NCBI GenBank assembly: GCA_037951105.1
Contig: JBAMJV010008321.1
Location: forward strand, 1-64,000
Direction: 5' to 3'
Origin: Echinarachnius parma
Lineage: Eukaryota; Echinodermata; Echinoidea; Clypeasteroida; Echinarachniidae
DNA length: 64,000 nucleotides
Under the pieces are notes generated by a model that saw nothing but the letters and a program-made list of their open reading frames with translations, was not told the origin of the DNA and searched no databases. The translations under genes were made by a program, and so were the position numbers. The first letter of the stretch is position 1, and each line of letters starts with the position of its first letter. Shown one piece after another: positions 34,001 through 42,243 of this stretch.

Positions 34001-35392
34001 TTATGGCAAGGTTGTTGATAGGCATCAACGGATTGCGTAAACGGACGTCGAACGGAGAGCTAAATTTTCCATCCGTTCGTCTCCGTTCGTATGCGTTTCT
34101 TGTCCGTTCCTTGTCCGGTGATGTACGTTGTTCTATGTTTTGTACATAAAGCAATGGAGACGACTTTCATCACCGGATAATTTCATTTCGCAAATTTTCA
34201 ATTTGTTGGGCATTCGTTTCCGCTATCCGTTGATATCTGACCGGGCCATAATGGTGCTATGTAATGTACACATATTAGTCTTGTATCAGCATTTCAATTA
34301 CATTATTATGTAATTAAGGTAGAGAATGAAAGGTAAAGAACGATATAATTGTTGAAAATACAAGAGAAGAAAGGAGAAGTAAGCAACGAATGAAAAGTAC
34401 CTAGACGGAAGAAGAGTGATACCGATTTGTTTTGTTTATTGTACTAATAGGATTGATAGTGATTATTTGCTAGCAAAAGGTTGTAAAGCATAATGTCAGT
34501 TCAATAAGTCAGATTCTTAGAGCTACATTATATAATTGAGTTAAAATAGTTTATAGTTTATAGTTTTTTTAAACGGTTAAAGATGTGTGTATTCAATATT
34601 TTAGTTTTAATGTTTAAGTTTTATAAAGTCCCTGTCTTTGAAACAAAACAAAGCAAACAAGGGAAGATGTAAGAGGTGTTAGTGACTTACCATATAGTTG
34701 GTGTGAAATAAACGGGGCGACCAAATGACAGACGCCTATATAGAGGTATGGCACCTGAATTGCGTAATAAGCACCTAATAGTTAGAACCCATCTTAGATA
34801 AAGAGTACAACATAAGAATGTTACACAATGGACAGCTGAATCTTCAAATAATGGGACTCAGTATTGTCCAAATCATAAAAACTTACTTGGAAATCTAGTG
34901 GTTCTCTCATACCTGGTTGTATTCATATTAACAATAAAAGCATGTGACAAGTTTTGTTTTTTCAAATTTCCATTTCGTTCAAAAGATATTTATGATTGAA
35001 GTGTTCGGATATTAAACTATCTACGGGATTGTTTAAGCCGTTTACAAAGTAAGTGTAATTATCTCAGCAGCGCGCATACACTTTTAACTGATATTTCATT
35101 TTAGCACATAATTAGCCCCTTTTATACTATTTCAACAATATTGATCAATTGAATTGGCCAATAGATGTTTTTTTCATATGCTGATACATTTTGGCTTTAA
35201 ATTGTATCTTTCAATTTCATAATTCTATTCTAGTTGGTTCGTGTTGCCATCGATACGCTGATCGCCATCGACGCCCTGTTCGCACTAGTCGCCTGCCTCG
35301 TGGCGGGTTGTATCGTATGCTACAAGACGTTTGCAGGCTGCAGAACGTGTTGCTTCGGAGACGAACCCATAAATGGGTCTAATGCCGATATG
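13392..35392 (+). CDS. MS4A/CD20-like four-transmembrane protein, gene 2 (partial)
   Basis: Tandem paralogue of gene 1 in the same orientation. Exons 14142-14255, 26802-26855, 27671-27826 and 35234-35392 match gene 1 exons A-D one for one, all phase 0, with lengths 114, 54, 156 and 159 nt. A likely N-terminal exon lies at 13392-13454 and a possible terminal exon at 47904-47948. The frame is open throughout, with no stops, so this copy looks functional. Divergence is concentrated in the loop after TM3. Intron A-B is 12.5 kb against 1.1 kb in gene 1, swollen by a LINE and several DNA elements. Intronic sequence next to exons B, C and D is also shared, showing that a genomic block was duplicated rather than a cDNA. 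Confidence 0.78.
13604..13675. repeat. Near-perfect 72-bp palindrome
   Basis: TTGAAAAAGAGCAAAGAAAA and GGGATTCCAACGGGATCCC run into their own inverse, ending GCTCTTTTTCA. It can extrude as a cruciform. The GGGATTCCAA phrase also occurs near 37655 and 42897, so it belongs to a dispersed repeat. Confidence 0.6.
14142..14255 (+). CDS. MS4A-like gene 2, exon A (TM1)
   Basis: 38 codons, acceptor TTTCCCCAG, donor GTAAGT. ESGIVLIVCGSLMIALGV is TM1 and AVPVWSGM the conserved loop. A C-rich pyrimidine run (14023-14040) lies about 100 bp upstream of the acceptor. Confidence 0.8.
14702..16421 (-). pseudogene. LINE ORF2 reverse transcriptase region
   Basis: Two overlapping frames (16421-15588 and 15616-14702) cover the RT domain. 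Visible motifs in order are LDPLPTTLTKKC, VSPLLKKAG, ERPISHLNFFGK, QSAFRRHQ, LDYSSAFDT, PQGSVIGPLLF and YADDTQLYL, then the thumb PAHLAVTVDGV and LHWLPVEKR. The FADD-box catalytic pair is kept (YADD). Frame changes make it a pseudogene. Antisense open frames over 15643-16245 are shadows of it. Confidence 0.85.
16168..17195 (-). pseudogene. LINE ORF2 apurinic-like endonuclease, main part
   Basis: ILAVTETWL opens the block (17195 downward), then GGGIGLLL, and in a second frame ITGDFNLHVD and LPSDHAAVIC. These are the T-E-T, G-D-F-N and S-D-H blocks of APE-type endonucleases, so the target-nicking residues are still recognisable. The frame shifts between 16914 and 16833. Confidence 0.75.
17201..17779 (-). 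mobile_element. Solo LTR inserted in the LINE endonuclease (fossil)
   Basis: 579 bp beginning TG and ending CA in either reading (TGTAA...TTACA), flanked by the 4-bp duplication CTAG at 17197-17200 and 17780-17783. Without it the LINE endonuclease reads SEKAS-ILAVTET. Size, TG/CA ends and a 4-bp duplication fit an LTR, and no internal region is present, so it is a solo LTR. It looks whole. The orientation is a guess, based on an AT-rich promoter-like stretch and an ATTAAA-type signal on the minus strand. Confidence 0.6.
18029..18514 (-). pseudogene. LINE N-terminal frame with signal-like leader and 2A-like motif
   Basis: 161-residue frame on the minus strand. It starts MDSKQRP and continues with a strongly hydrophobic stretch CFVLLILLLYALGC, like a signal peptide. 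About 70 residues on it has CGDISPNPGS. APE-type LINEs of several animals are known to carry 2A-like peptides (D-x-E-x-N-P-G-P) near the N-terminus. Here the NPG is kept, but the E is S and the final P is S, so recoding activity is doubtful. The frame then leaves the endonuclease frame, which starts in 18255-17800. Confidence 0.5.
18839..19095 (+). pseudogene. Two decayed repeats of the exon A / intron start unit
   Basis: After the LINE the gene 2 intron resumes with GCTCCCCGGGGAGTTGAGAAG (as at 3879 in gene 1), then repeats in diverged form. CCTTCCCAGTCTGGAGTAGCTTGG (18905-18928) and ACATCGCCATTCCAGTTTTTAG (about 19060) are remnants of the exon A end, each followed by intron-start sequence. 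CTCCCC(G)GCAGAGTTG recurs 150 bp on. The second remnant still has a GTAAGT after TGGATG. No open frame survives. Confidence 0.6.
20073..23545. repeat. Nested palindrome of AACTCGGCAGGATTGTTCC units
   Basis: Centred near 20845. Each arm is made of alternating copies of one roughly 190-bp module (ACAACAAAAAAGTAAGTC, AACTTTTTAACAAA, ACTCGGCAGGATTGTTCCTACA, TGACTAACTTCTGTGTGAAAA, GAGTCATGCATGAGTG). Left arm modules are at 20085-20270, 20280-20460, 20480-20680 and 20690-20840. Right arm modules are at 20860-21000, 21010-21105, 21115-21320 and 23341-23540. The right arm is split by the element at 21325-23336. Likely fold-back elements inserted into one another. Confidence 0.65.
21325..23336. mobile_element. 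GGGCAATTC TIR element, 2.0 kb, with CACGCTGTTAC words
   Basis: Ends GGGCAATTCCAAG / CTTGGAATTGCCC, flanked by the 4-bp duplication TCTT (21321-21324, 23337-23340). The interior repeats GTCACGCTGTTAC at least six times (near 21687, 21848, inverted at 21870, 22920, 22935, 23130 and at the right end) and GGTCAAAGGTCA-type words at 22191-22630. No long ORF. Shares its start pattern and 4-bp duplication with the element at 32082-32852. Confidence 0.65.
23655..23676 (+). repeat. Left part of a tRNA-type SINE
   Basis: AAGCATGGTGGCTAAA looks like an A-box region. The rest of the SINE resumes at 24904 after an inserted element trimer. Confidence 0.35.
23677..24903. mobile_element. Trimer of GCGTAG-word TIR elements
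   Basis: Three head-to-tail elements, 23677-23980, 23991-24454 and about 24457-24903. Each is bounded by (A)GGGG.TTTCACACCGG.C and its inverse GGTGTGAAA.GGGGCT. The interiors are arrays of TTGCGTAGTGT, CTACGCAACTCTACGC and GCGTACTC in both orientations. TAA flanks the left end and TTA the right end, a 3-bp TWA duplication as in PIF/Harbinger. Copies share unique inner segments (ACTCGCGGCTCCTACGAG), so they are one family. Confidence 0.7.
24904..24965 (+). repeat. Right part of a tRNA-type SINE with B box
   Basis: TTAGAGTGTCCGCCTCATGC, then GGTCCCGGGTTCAAACCC at 24931-24948, a textbook B box. It does not fold as a full tRNA, because the 5' part is displaced 1.2 kb away by the trimer at 23677-24903. 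Hence a SINE fragment rather than a tRNA gene. Confidence 0.5.
25446..25964. mobile_element. CGCGGCGAC-word TIR element
   Basis: 519 bp with ends AGTGCGTATCTCACC and GGTGAGATACCACCT, flanked by TTA at 25443-25445 and 25965-25967. Built of GACGTCGCGGCGAC, GGAGACGTCTCCGCGAC and CAACTAGTCGC words, strongly self-complementary and very GC-rich against AT-rich flanks. The open frame across it is a by-product of the repeat. Confidence 0.7.
25996..26170. repeat. 175-bp near-perfect palindrome
   Basis: TCAATAGACCGCTTCTGTAA runs through AATAATATGCGTATGACGT and CTCCCCGTTGGCA to the centre ACTAGGTCCGGCCTAGT near 26083, then mirrors back to GGTCTATTGA. Arms of about 86 bp with a few mismatches and almost no loop. 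A hairpin MITE is likely; no target duplication was resolved. Confidence 0.65.
26802..26855 (+). CDS. MS4A-like gene 2, exon B
   Basis: 18 codons, FVIMTGILCRKPSSDRLT, acceptor TTTGCAAG, donor GTAATT, phase 0. Matches gene 1 exon B at 13 of 18 or more residues. Confidence 0.75.
27671..27826 (+). CDS. MS4A-like gene 2, exon C (TM3)
   Basis: 52 codons, phase 0, acceptor ATTCCATAG, donor GTAAGT. MLLMILLISVSACMILSSGV is TM3. The loop after it (RPGSCYPFGW, SEECRF) has diverged from gene 1 but keeps two cysteines. The upstream intron shares AGGCACGGCTGACGAAT (27091) with gene 1 (6241). A G20-type run starts 27 bp after the donor, like the one after gene 1 exon C. Confidence 0.78.
28205..28345. repeat. 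Dispersed repeat B, copy 1
   Basis: TCTGTTCATCTGTATTAGTG, TACACATCAA, TTTGTAAACCATTTGGCCC and AACATTTTA recur at 29236-29350 with about 80% identity. The neighbouring phrase ATTGTCCAAATC...CTAGTGGTTCTCT (28155-28205) recurs at 34864-34910. Confidence 0.5.
28375..28457. repeat. GAGTCC hexanucleotide repeat
   Basis: About thirteen GAGTCC or CGAGTC units with small interruptions (TGGAGTCC, CGGACGTCC). Confidence 0.8.
28607..28906. mobile_element. MITE family A, truncated copy
   Basis: TTTAAAGGGGTAGT, GTAACCAAACCTG, CCATGCTCGAAAGGTATAC, CAAGAGGGCGCT and ATCATCAACAACTATTTAAA appear in family order. The right half and right terminus are missing. Confidence 0.65.
29236..29350. repeat. Dispersed repeat B, copy 2
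   Basis: See 28205-28345. It is followed by an inverted pair GTCAATCACTGGTCAGCTAC (29434-29453) and GTAGCTGACCAGTGATTGAC (29643-29662), which brackets about 190 bp of fold-back sequence. Confidence 0.5.
29745..29890. repeat. Repeat C (TCGCTTCGCTCCCTC), copy 1
   Basis: AAGTATGCACCAGATTGCA, GCAAAAGC, then C-rich sequence and GTTTCGCTCCCTCGG. Diverged copies lie at 30585-30710 and 31086-31260, each ending in a GGTCGCTTCGCTCCCTC-type word. Confidence 0.5.
30068..31059. mobile_element. TIR element with 8-bp target duplication (hAT-like), poly(G)/poly(C) ends
   Basis: 992 bp. The left end is CCCGGGGGG...TACTCACG, the right end GAGTACCCCC...CCCGGG. The 8-bp duplication TAACGCAC stands at 30060-30067 and 31060-31067, the length used by hAT elements. 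The interior repeats CCTTAGACATGGGTCC four times or more near both ends, in opposite senses overall, and AGCTCGCTCCGCTCGCTCGCAT twice. A copy of repeat C (30585-30710) is nested inside. The right poly(C) is about 43 bases. No transposase. Confidence 0.65.
31086..31335. repeat. Repeat C, copy 3, with C runs
   Basis: AGGTATGCACCAGATTGCAC, AATGCAAAAGCTCCCTACC, GGTCGCTCCGCTCCCTCGC, then a run of about 20 C. The frames overlapping it in three directions are low-complexity. Confidence 0.5.
31580..32081. repeat. Tandem duplication, copy 1 (empty sites)
   Basis: TCTTATAAAGAAAGAACT to GCATAAGATGTCAAA, repeated at 32857-33765 at about 97% identity. Copy 1 has an unfilled TA at 31982-31983 where copy 2 carries the element at 33266-33668. 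Confidence 0.75.
32082..32852. mobile_element. GGGCCATTC TIR element with GTCACGTGTGTGAC words
   Basis: 771 bp, ends GGGCCATTCTT / AAGAATGGCCC, flanked by CAAA (32078-32081, 32853-32856). GTCACGTGTGTGAC or a close form occurs four times (about 32094, 32277, 32473, 32498); each contains the E-box CACGTG. It sits at the junction of the tandem duplication. Same design as 21325-23336. Confidence 0.65.
32857..33765. repeat. Tandem duplication, copy 2 (filled site)
   Basis: Second copy of 31580-32081 with a 403-bp element inserted. It continues into GTCTTAAGTCATTTATG, and the junction shares AAAGTCTTA, a likely microhomology for the duplication. Confidence 0.75.
33266..33668. mobile_element. GAATTCG-word TIR element with TA duplication
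   Basis: Perfect 20-bp ends TAGGTTTTCCCGCTCAATTT and its inverse, with TA on both sides. The interior is made of GAATTCGCGAA, CATTCGAATTCG and GAATTCGCATGC-like words. The pre-insertion site is seen in the sister repeat at 31982. A recent insertion by a family with TA preference. Confidence 0.8.
34000..34255. mobile_element. Word-type TIR element (ACGGA / CCGTTCGT)
   Basis: ATTATGGC...TTGATAGGCATCAACGGA on the left, TCCGTTGATATC...GGCCATAAT on the right. The interior holds CGGACGTCGAACGGAGA, CCGTTCGTCTCCGTTCGT and CACCGGA words. Boundaries approximate. Confidence 0.45.
34320..35233. other. Intron without recognised elements
   Basis: AT-rich. It holds a diverged ATTGTCCAAATC/CTAGTGGTTCTCT phrase (34864) of repeat B and, from 35060, the intron segment shared with gene 1 before exon D. 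Nothing else is recognised. Confidence 0.4.
35234..35392 (+). CDS. MS4A-like gene 2, exon D (TM4)
   Basis: 53 codons, phase 0, acceptor ATTCTATTCTAG (identical to gene 1), donor GTAATC. AIDTLIAIDALFALVACLVA is TM4, followed by CRTCCFGDEP. It ends NGSNADM, with a possible N-glycosylation sequon-like NGS on the presumed cytoplasmic side, so not expected to be used. Confidence 0.78.
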
Positions 35393-35419
35393 GTAATCAA
35401 TATTATAGTTTGTACTTAT

Positions 35420-36241
35420 TTAACCCTATATAGCCCGGGCTAGTTTGAAAAAGCATAGCCCGAGGGGGGGGGGGGGGCTAATTTGCCCCCCCCCCCCAGA
35501 TCGCGGCCATTTATGGACCGATCTAGTGTTGACCAAACTTGGCCTGTATGTGTCCCATCATTTATTTTACCAGAATGCATAGTCAAATTTATATATTTAT
35601 TTTTGACTAATTATGCAAATATGCAAATTTTGTCAAGGAATTCTCATTTTGTTCAGTTTTCCCCCCCCCCCCTCCCCATTTATGGAGAAAATGCAATCAA
35701 ATTTGGCATGTTTGTAGTTTGTCATATAATCTAAAAGAAAGCTCAGTCAAATTAATGACAGGTATTGAAATTCCATACTTATAATAATATTGTAATTAAT
35801 TATGCAAATATGCTAATTTTGCTATTCTGAAGTCTTATGTATTTCTTTGTTTTTAACTTCTTATCTATTTCTTTGTTTTGAAATATTTTGTTTTTCATTG
35901 TTTTATTATCTAGAATAGTTGATGATGGGATGTTACCTGAGGAAAAACAGAAAAAAACATTCCTCTGACAACACTTCTTGTAAAACCCATACATTGTACA
36001 CAAGATCATTGGAAACCGCCATGTTGTTGTGACGTTGGTCACGAATATGTGCTATATCTTTGCAACCGTACCCCCGATTTTCGCAAATAGGGTCTTTAAA
36101 TGTGCGCGAGATGGGAAAGAAAACAGTCATGAAATTTCAGCGCAAGATGTTTTTGCGTTAACAAATTATCGCGAAAAATGTCGAGGGGGTGCCAATTTAG
36201 CCCCCCCCCCCCCCCCCCCCCCCCGGCTATTGAGGGTTGAA
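35420..36241. mobile_element. TIR element with G/C runs after exon D
   Basis: Ends TTAACCCTATATAGCCCGG and CCGGCTATTGAGGGTTGAA. The G14 and C12 runs near the left end and C22 near the right end are part of the arms. The interior is AT-rich (ATTATGCAAATATGC repeated). It starts only 28 bp after the exon D donor. Confidence 0.5.
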
Positions 36242-36378
36242 GCTAATAAAGTTAGACAGAAATACCCGTCTCTTCATGGGATTTACTCTAATATCGGATT
36301 TGCTACTCTCTAATAAACCCGCGATCCGACCGTCAAGCTAGCGGATTATAATGAACGAGTTAACGCATACGTATGCTA

Positions 36379-36500
36379 TGGCTTTCTTTAACTAGGGATA
36401 GTTGAGTTCTAGTATAGAGGGCACTACACAAAATAATTTGTTGTGAGGTAATGAAAAACTGAGTGTCAAATTTGAAAGAGCATACAATTTTAATGACAGA
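36379..36500. mobile_element. MITE family A end fragment
   Basis: AGGGATAGTTGAGT, then GAGCATACAATTTTAATGACAGAATA. A second, similar fragment starts at 36568. Both are only the terminal quarter of the family. Confidence 0.5.
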
Positions 36501-36519
36501 ATACTCGGGAAAAGGGGAT

Positions 36520-36565
36520 GGGGCTAATGCCATGGTAATCAATATTATAGTTCGTACTAATTTAT
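36520..36565 (+). repeat. Repeated copy of the exon D / intron boundary
   Basis: GGGGCTAATGCCATGGTAAT, CAATATTATAGTTCGTACT repeats 35376-35420 with three or four differences, including the splice donor. Only the last few codons of exon D are present. Confidence 0.6.
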
Positions 36566-36679
36566 TATTTCTTTAACTAGGGATAGTTGAGGTTTGGTAT
36601 AAAGAGCATACAATTTTAATGACAGAATAAACTTTATTTGATCGAAGTTGGTTATAGAGTGGTGAAGTGTGATGTCATA

Positions 36680-37040
36680 AATGATGTCATAAACATTTTT
36701 TTTAGAATTTTCAAATTTGGACTTCATTTTCAGAAAGAGCATAACAAATAATGTCCAAATACCGAAAATCAAAGGAATAGGTTACGTATTGGCCGAGATA
36801 TGCCCATCCGAATGATTTGTTTGGTCAATGGGCAATCAGTGTTATAGTGCACTGGTTCCTAAATTTCGGAACCAGTGCATTATAACACTGATTGCCCATT
36901 GAAGTAAAATTCATTCGGATGGGCATTATCTCAGCCAATACGTAACCTATTCGTTTGATTTTCGGTATTTGAACATTATTTGTTATGCTCTTTCTGAAAA
37001 TGAAGTCCAAATTTGAAAATTCTAAAAAGGTGTTTTTTTG
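36680..37040. repeat. Long palindrome (arms about 160 bp)
   Basis: AGAATTTTCAAATTTGGACT, GGTTACGTATTGGC, TGCCCATCCGAATGA and GGGCAATCAGTGTTATAGTGC mirror across GGTTCCTAAATTTCGGAACC at about 36864. A few percent mismatches between the arms. Likely a hairpin MITE; the ends were not fixed. Confidence 0.65.
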
Positions 37041-38164
37041 ACGTTATCTACATGTATATATATGCACCTCGCCCCCCCCCCCCCCGCCCCCACCCCCACA
37101 AAAAAAGCCCAAAAACAATGACAAATACGGGGAAATCTGTGTAAAAAAGAACAAGTACATAATTATATAGTGATGTCCCCAATATTTCGTGAGCCCCCCC
37201 AAAAAAAATGTAAAAAAAAAAAAAATAAAAAAATAGCGGAAAGTGAACTAATACATACAGCTTTGGTTTCCTCCTATATTTAAATAATTGCAGAGAATAA
37301 TCATAAATAATCAAAAATGATATATTTACATGTACATACACGTACAAGTAGAAACAAAGACTAAAGGCGCCGTCAAACCAAACCCGACACGACACACGAC
37401 ACGACATTACGACACGACACACGACACGACATACGACACGACACACGACACGACTCACGACACGACACACGACAGGGCAGTACGTGACACACGACAATCT
37501 CAATAATGTCGTATTGGTCGTGTTTACTTCGTGCAGTGACAATAGCCCTTTGAAAAGAAGCATTTAGCCCTTTATAAATCAAATTTAACTTCACTAGAGC
37601 TAACTTCAAATAGAGAAACTGACCAGAAATGAATTGTGATTAAAAACGTGCAAGAAAATGGGATTCCAAGTTTCCAACGGAACGGGATAGATCTACATCT
37701 ATATATCTAGTAACTTTATGTTGACATAATACAGTATATTAGAGAAATTTTAACATGACATTTCCTTACTCATTGCCAAAGACTCATAAGTTCGTACAGA
37801 TTAATCATAACTCTATCATTAAGACAAAGAACATATAGGGGCGGAGGAAACACCAGGCATGATTCTGGAGCGCCTTTGAAATATAATATGGTTCTTTTTA
37901 AAGCCCCCCTCACCCCCCCCCCCCCACACACACACAGCCCTCCACTTCTTTCTTCTTCTCTTTTCTTTGTGGGGGATATGGGGGGGGGGGGGTGCCTATG
38001 ATATGTGTAATGACCCTAAGTATAGTATTACGTGAGTTTATATTCTACTCATTCCTCGCCCCCCCCCCCCCATCCAAAAAAATCAGTAAAACAAAAGGAA
38101 AATGAATCCAAAATGCTTACTCTCTAACTAGGACATTATTCATTTAATTTACCATACAGCTGCA

Positions 38165-38470
38165 AAAACGCGCATCACACACACAAACAAACATATTTTA
38201 TACACGTAGTGCCTCAACAGACACATACACACGCACGCACGCATAAACACACACGCACATACACAAACACGCATCCAAACGCTTGAACACTATATTGTTT
38301 GCAACACACGCACACACACACGCACGTACGCATAAACACACACGCACAAACACAAACGCATGAACACACATACACACGCACGCACGCATAAACAAACACA
38401 CAGACGCACGCACGCACATACACACACACACACATAGACAAACACGCACACACCAACGCACAAACTCACG
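38165..38470. repeat. CA/CGCA microsatellite
   Basis: Runs of ACACGCACGCACGCATAAAC type, with a copy at 43405-43705 in the second element. Cys-Val-rich frames across it on the minus strand are translations of the repeat. Confidence 0.85.
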
Positions 38471-40501
38471 AGCTTCCAAAAGGCGCTAAATCCACTATTA
38501 TAACTTTGGAGACTGAAAAGCAGGATTCTTTGACAAACTTTGCATACATGCCTATGAAAAAAAATAGAAGTGGATTTAGCGCCCTTTTGAACTAAGTTCT
38601 ACTAAACACACGATATGTAAATACATTTTATGCACATTCATTAATGTAATTTTTACAAAGATCATTCTGTTCGTTTCAAATAAAAAGTGTAATAGTATTA
38701 TAATAACAAAAAATCATGAAGTAAACAGAAAATATTTGTTTAAACATCAATCCTTTAATATATTATTCAAAAATATATCTTTTGTAGAAGAACAATTATG
38801 GGAAATCTCACTCTCTTGAAATAAAATCAAGTACGTACAGAACATAAGAATAACACTAATATATTAACATTAATTATAATAATCATTGATTGAGCAAATA
38901 CTCTAAAATTATATGACTGTGTAATGTTCCATTGTGTCTGTTTGAAAGAATACTTTGAAGAAAGTCAATATTATATTATATAATCATAGAGTTTGTTTAT
39001 ACAAATCCTCCATTTATCTCAAGTAGTACTAATCTCAAGTGTCTAACAATCAACCAAGTTCCAACGACACAACATTGTATTGTAACATGAAAATAAACAT
39101 CATACTGATCCAGATACCTTTTCCCGTTTGTAACCAAACCATTACAGAAAGCATACATATTCTTATTTTCTAAAGACAGTCGCATAATGTAATAAATGGA
39201 ATATTGATATAAAGGAGTTTCCCTTAGTATCTCTTCACCATGACTACTCATCAGTGAAAGGCTTTAAAATCTTACATTAGCCTTTCAGCTTGCAACCTGA
39301 ACAAAATATTATACAACTAATGTTTTGAAACGTCCTTGAATGTTCGATGACATTTAATACTTAAAAAGGAGAGCTAGCCTACTGGAATTCAAACGAAATA
39401 TTAGTATCATAACAATATAAAAATGCAATTCAGGGGGCTCTCATATTTAAGTCTAAAAGTAATCCATTAGTTTCGCCAAAACTTATATCTTAGACTTCAG
39501 TCATATGAATTCTTCTGAATTATATGTGATTAAATTAAGAATGTTCCATTATTAAACACCAATGTTTGGCAGCCACACATGCTGCATTTAAAATACATTT
39601 ACAATATAAAATTGTGAAATATAAATATAACAGAATGGTGTGACATTTAGAAGAACATACATTATTTAAAGGGATATAGTGACTTTGTTGAAAAGTGCAA
39701 AAATTGATGCATGGACATGGTTAATAAAATGTGTATGTACGTTACATGGCTGAGTAATAAGCAAATTGCAAAGTGATATAATTCACTAACTCATTTCACT
39801 CACTTTGTACATGGTTTTAACAGTGGATAATTGAACATCTGAAAACTTCAATTATAAATATCTTTTTAACGCAATGAAAATTTGAACCCTGTCCCATGCT
39901 TTTATTGTTAATACGAATAAAACAAGGTAGGAGTGAAGGTTCCGTTAAAATTCCAATTGGAATTTGAAAATTTGGACAATAATACCAAGTCCCTTTAAAG
40001 TAAAACCAGTTAAGTGTCTAACTCCCCAAAAGTGAGCTTCCTCATTTAACTGAATGGCAATCTAAAAAGATTTATAACAATATGTTGGCAATTTCACATT
40101 GGGTATTTACCACTGTAGGACATTCCCATCCGAGTCCCTCTGAGAAACACACATCTCAAATGTTATAGTCCGTTTGAAAACATGACCATTACATTCTTTA
40201 TGCTTGAAATGTTAAAACATGTGCACTCAAGAGCTTTCTTCCAGAAATACTAATGTAGTATTCCCACATGTACACATATCTTATGTTAAGTCCATGTTCC
40301 TATTAACAAGAAATAAAGTAAGACTGATCATGCATTATTAACTTTATCTCTTGTTTAAGGGATAGTTTAGTATCAGTCAAACGTTACTTAAGTAACCATC
40401 CTACATCATAGTTTACATACCTTGTATGATGCAAGACATAAAAACTACAGTATTTTAATTTTACAAGGAGAACTCAGCTGCTTTAGATCTTGGTACATTG
40501 A

Positions 40502-42243
40502 TTACTTCTGACAGTCACCATACAATCCAGATCCTTCAACACAACTGAAAATAAAGATAAAGAAAAAACACACATATGTTGATATCACTTTTATTTTAAA
40601 ATTGCAAACATAAGTGTTGTAGCTCTGGCGGAACATTGCCCCCCCCCCCCCCCCTTTACTGAGGGGGGGGGGGGGTGCAATACGGTAAAATAAAAACAAA
40701 AATGTGTAGTGTGCTTGCAATCATGAATCAGTTGGACCAGGCTACACCACTGTGCTATAAGTGCATCACCAAACAGACACAAAATATATCAAACTCCCAT
40801 GTTAGATATTAATTTGTACCCTGAATTATGCAGATGAAATTTGAATTTGAGTAATGAAATGTGCATAATATTGTACTGACAAATGGCAATTCATCTTCAA
40901 GGCATGTGTCAACTATATCTACATGTTCTACCAAACTTACTGTATAGATTGTAAATGGTTGGTCCAAGTGCTGTCCATGTAGAACAACTTCTCAAAGGTT
41001 TTCCCTGGTGTTCCTTCGTCAAGACAGGCACTGGATGGAGGCTGTCTAGCTAGATTGTAACCTGTTGATGAAAGAAAGAAATGAACAGAGATTTATTACC
41101 CATGCCTTGCTAATGAAAAAATAAATTGTATAAGGGATTGTATCAAGTACAAACTTAACACCATTAACACTAATACACTATACACATAATTCCCAAATCC
41201 TCTGAATTAAATAGCCTTATTTTAGCTTTAGTACTTCTAGTTCTACCTGATGATTTTGAATTATTTGGCCCAGATAAGTTTGGCATGCATGACGCACAGA
41301 AATAAGGCATTGCTAGGGAACCGAGTCCTGGCCTTACTAGACCGGGTCTAATCACAATGCATACGCCTGTCTCTGTCGCGTGCCATGGTGTAGATTTGTA
41401 GATAGATTGTAAAAATATCATTTTATTTTTAAACCACGACTACTAATCAATGACTTGAGATGGTCTTAAATGATTGTTAAGACCACGCTATCATCAAGCC
41501 CAAAGCTACAGAGAACAGATACAGAGTCATAAACTCATACACTTCGACCTTTGTGACTCGACCAGGTCCAGGACTAGAGTCTAGCTAGCCTAGCTATGCT
41601 AGACTAGTTAGACCTAGGCCTAGTCCTAGACTTTCATTCAGTTCACCTACCTACCTAGGCCTATTTCATTGTGATCTGTGCACGATCAGTCAAGCATGCT
41701 AAAGCCCACGCCCAAGGCAGGGCCAAACTTAAAATATAAGTTATTACTGAGGCCAAATCATTCATAACTAATACCACTTATTATAATATCACTATCACTC
41801 GGTCTCTCAGAGTCAGACTAGACTAGAGACAGAGTCAGGACTCCAGTCTCACTCTCTGAATTCTCGGTTAGACTCACCGAGTATACAATTTAGTGTCAGT
41901 GAACAACAAAGTGAAATAATGATTTGTCACAAGATCTCAAATATACGTAGAACGTTGTAAATAATCACAGTTATGTTCCAAAAGAAGTGAAATTAGAGTG
42001 AAAGAGCGAAGTAACAGTGCTGTGTTGACTGTCCATTGTTTTCACAACATATTTGACCACACATGGGACTATGGAAATCCCGTTTATATGATTGTGGCAA
42101 ATAACATTACTTCTTATCAATTTGGGCGCCCAAATGAATAATACATTTATAATATTTACTAGGATGGTCTATAATACACATGATATTTGTCAATATTTAC
42201 CTTCCATAGCAGAAAATATGGCCAACAAATGTCCAATCTTCAT
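40502..42243 (-). CDS. Hypothetical small secreted-like peptide, three exons, in TIR element copy 1
   Basis: Minus-strand exons 42243-42201, 41061-40941 and 40544-40502, joined by GT..AG introns (donors GTAAAT and GTAAGT, acceptors CATCAACAG and TTATTTTCAG). They give one open frame of 207 nt, 68 residues plus stop. The N-terminus MKIGHLLAIFSAMEG looks like a short signal peptide. The rest has three cysteines (SSACLDEG, HCVEGSG, GDCQK). No family is recognised. Intron phases (1 and 2) agree across all junctions. The frame is kept in copy 2. The first exon lies about 350 bp inside the right terminus, so the promoter may be in the TIR. The start could be further upstream (an in-frame stop lies 18 codons before). 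It may be element cargo or a captured gene fragment. Confidence 0.45.

Noticed and set aside
37048-37563. 171-codon minus-strand frame rich in CRVVCRVV
   Set aside because: Translation of the CGACACGACA array plus G/C and A/T runs; the same peptide appears at 42273-42797 only because the element is duplicated.
38198-38479. Cys/Val-rich frames (also 43383-43728)
   Set aside because: Reading of a CA/CGCA microsatellite in two frames.
39000-39251. 84-codon minus-strand frame (MSSHGEEIL...)
   Set aside because: The copy in the second element is shorter because the first part is interrupted, so it is not conserved as a unit.
41170-41421. 83-codon minus-strand frame kept open in both 5.2-kb elements
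   Set aside because: Lies in the intron of the spliced small ORF; no motif, and near-identical copies give no test of constraint.
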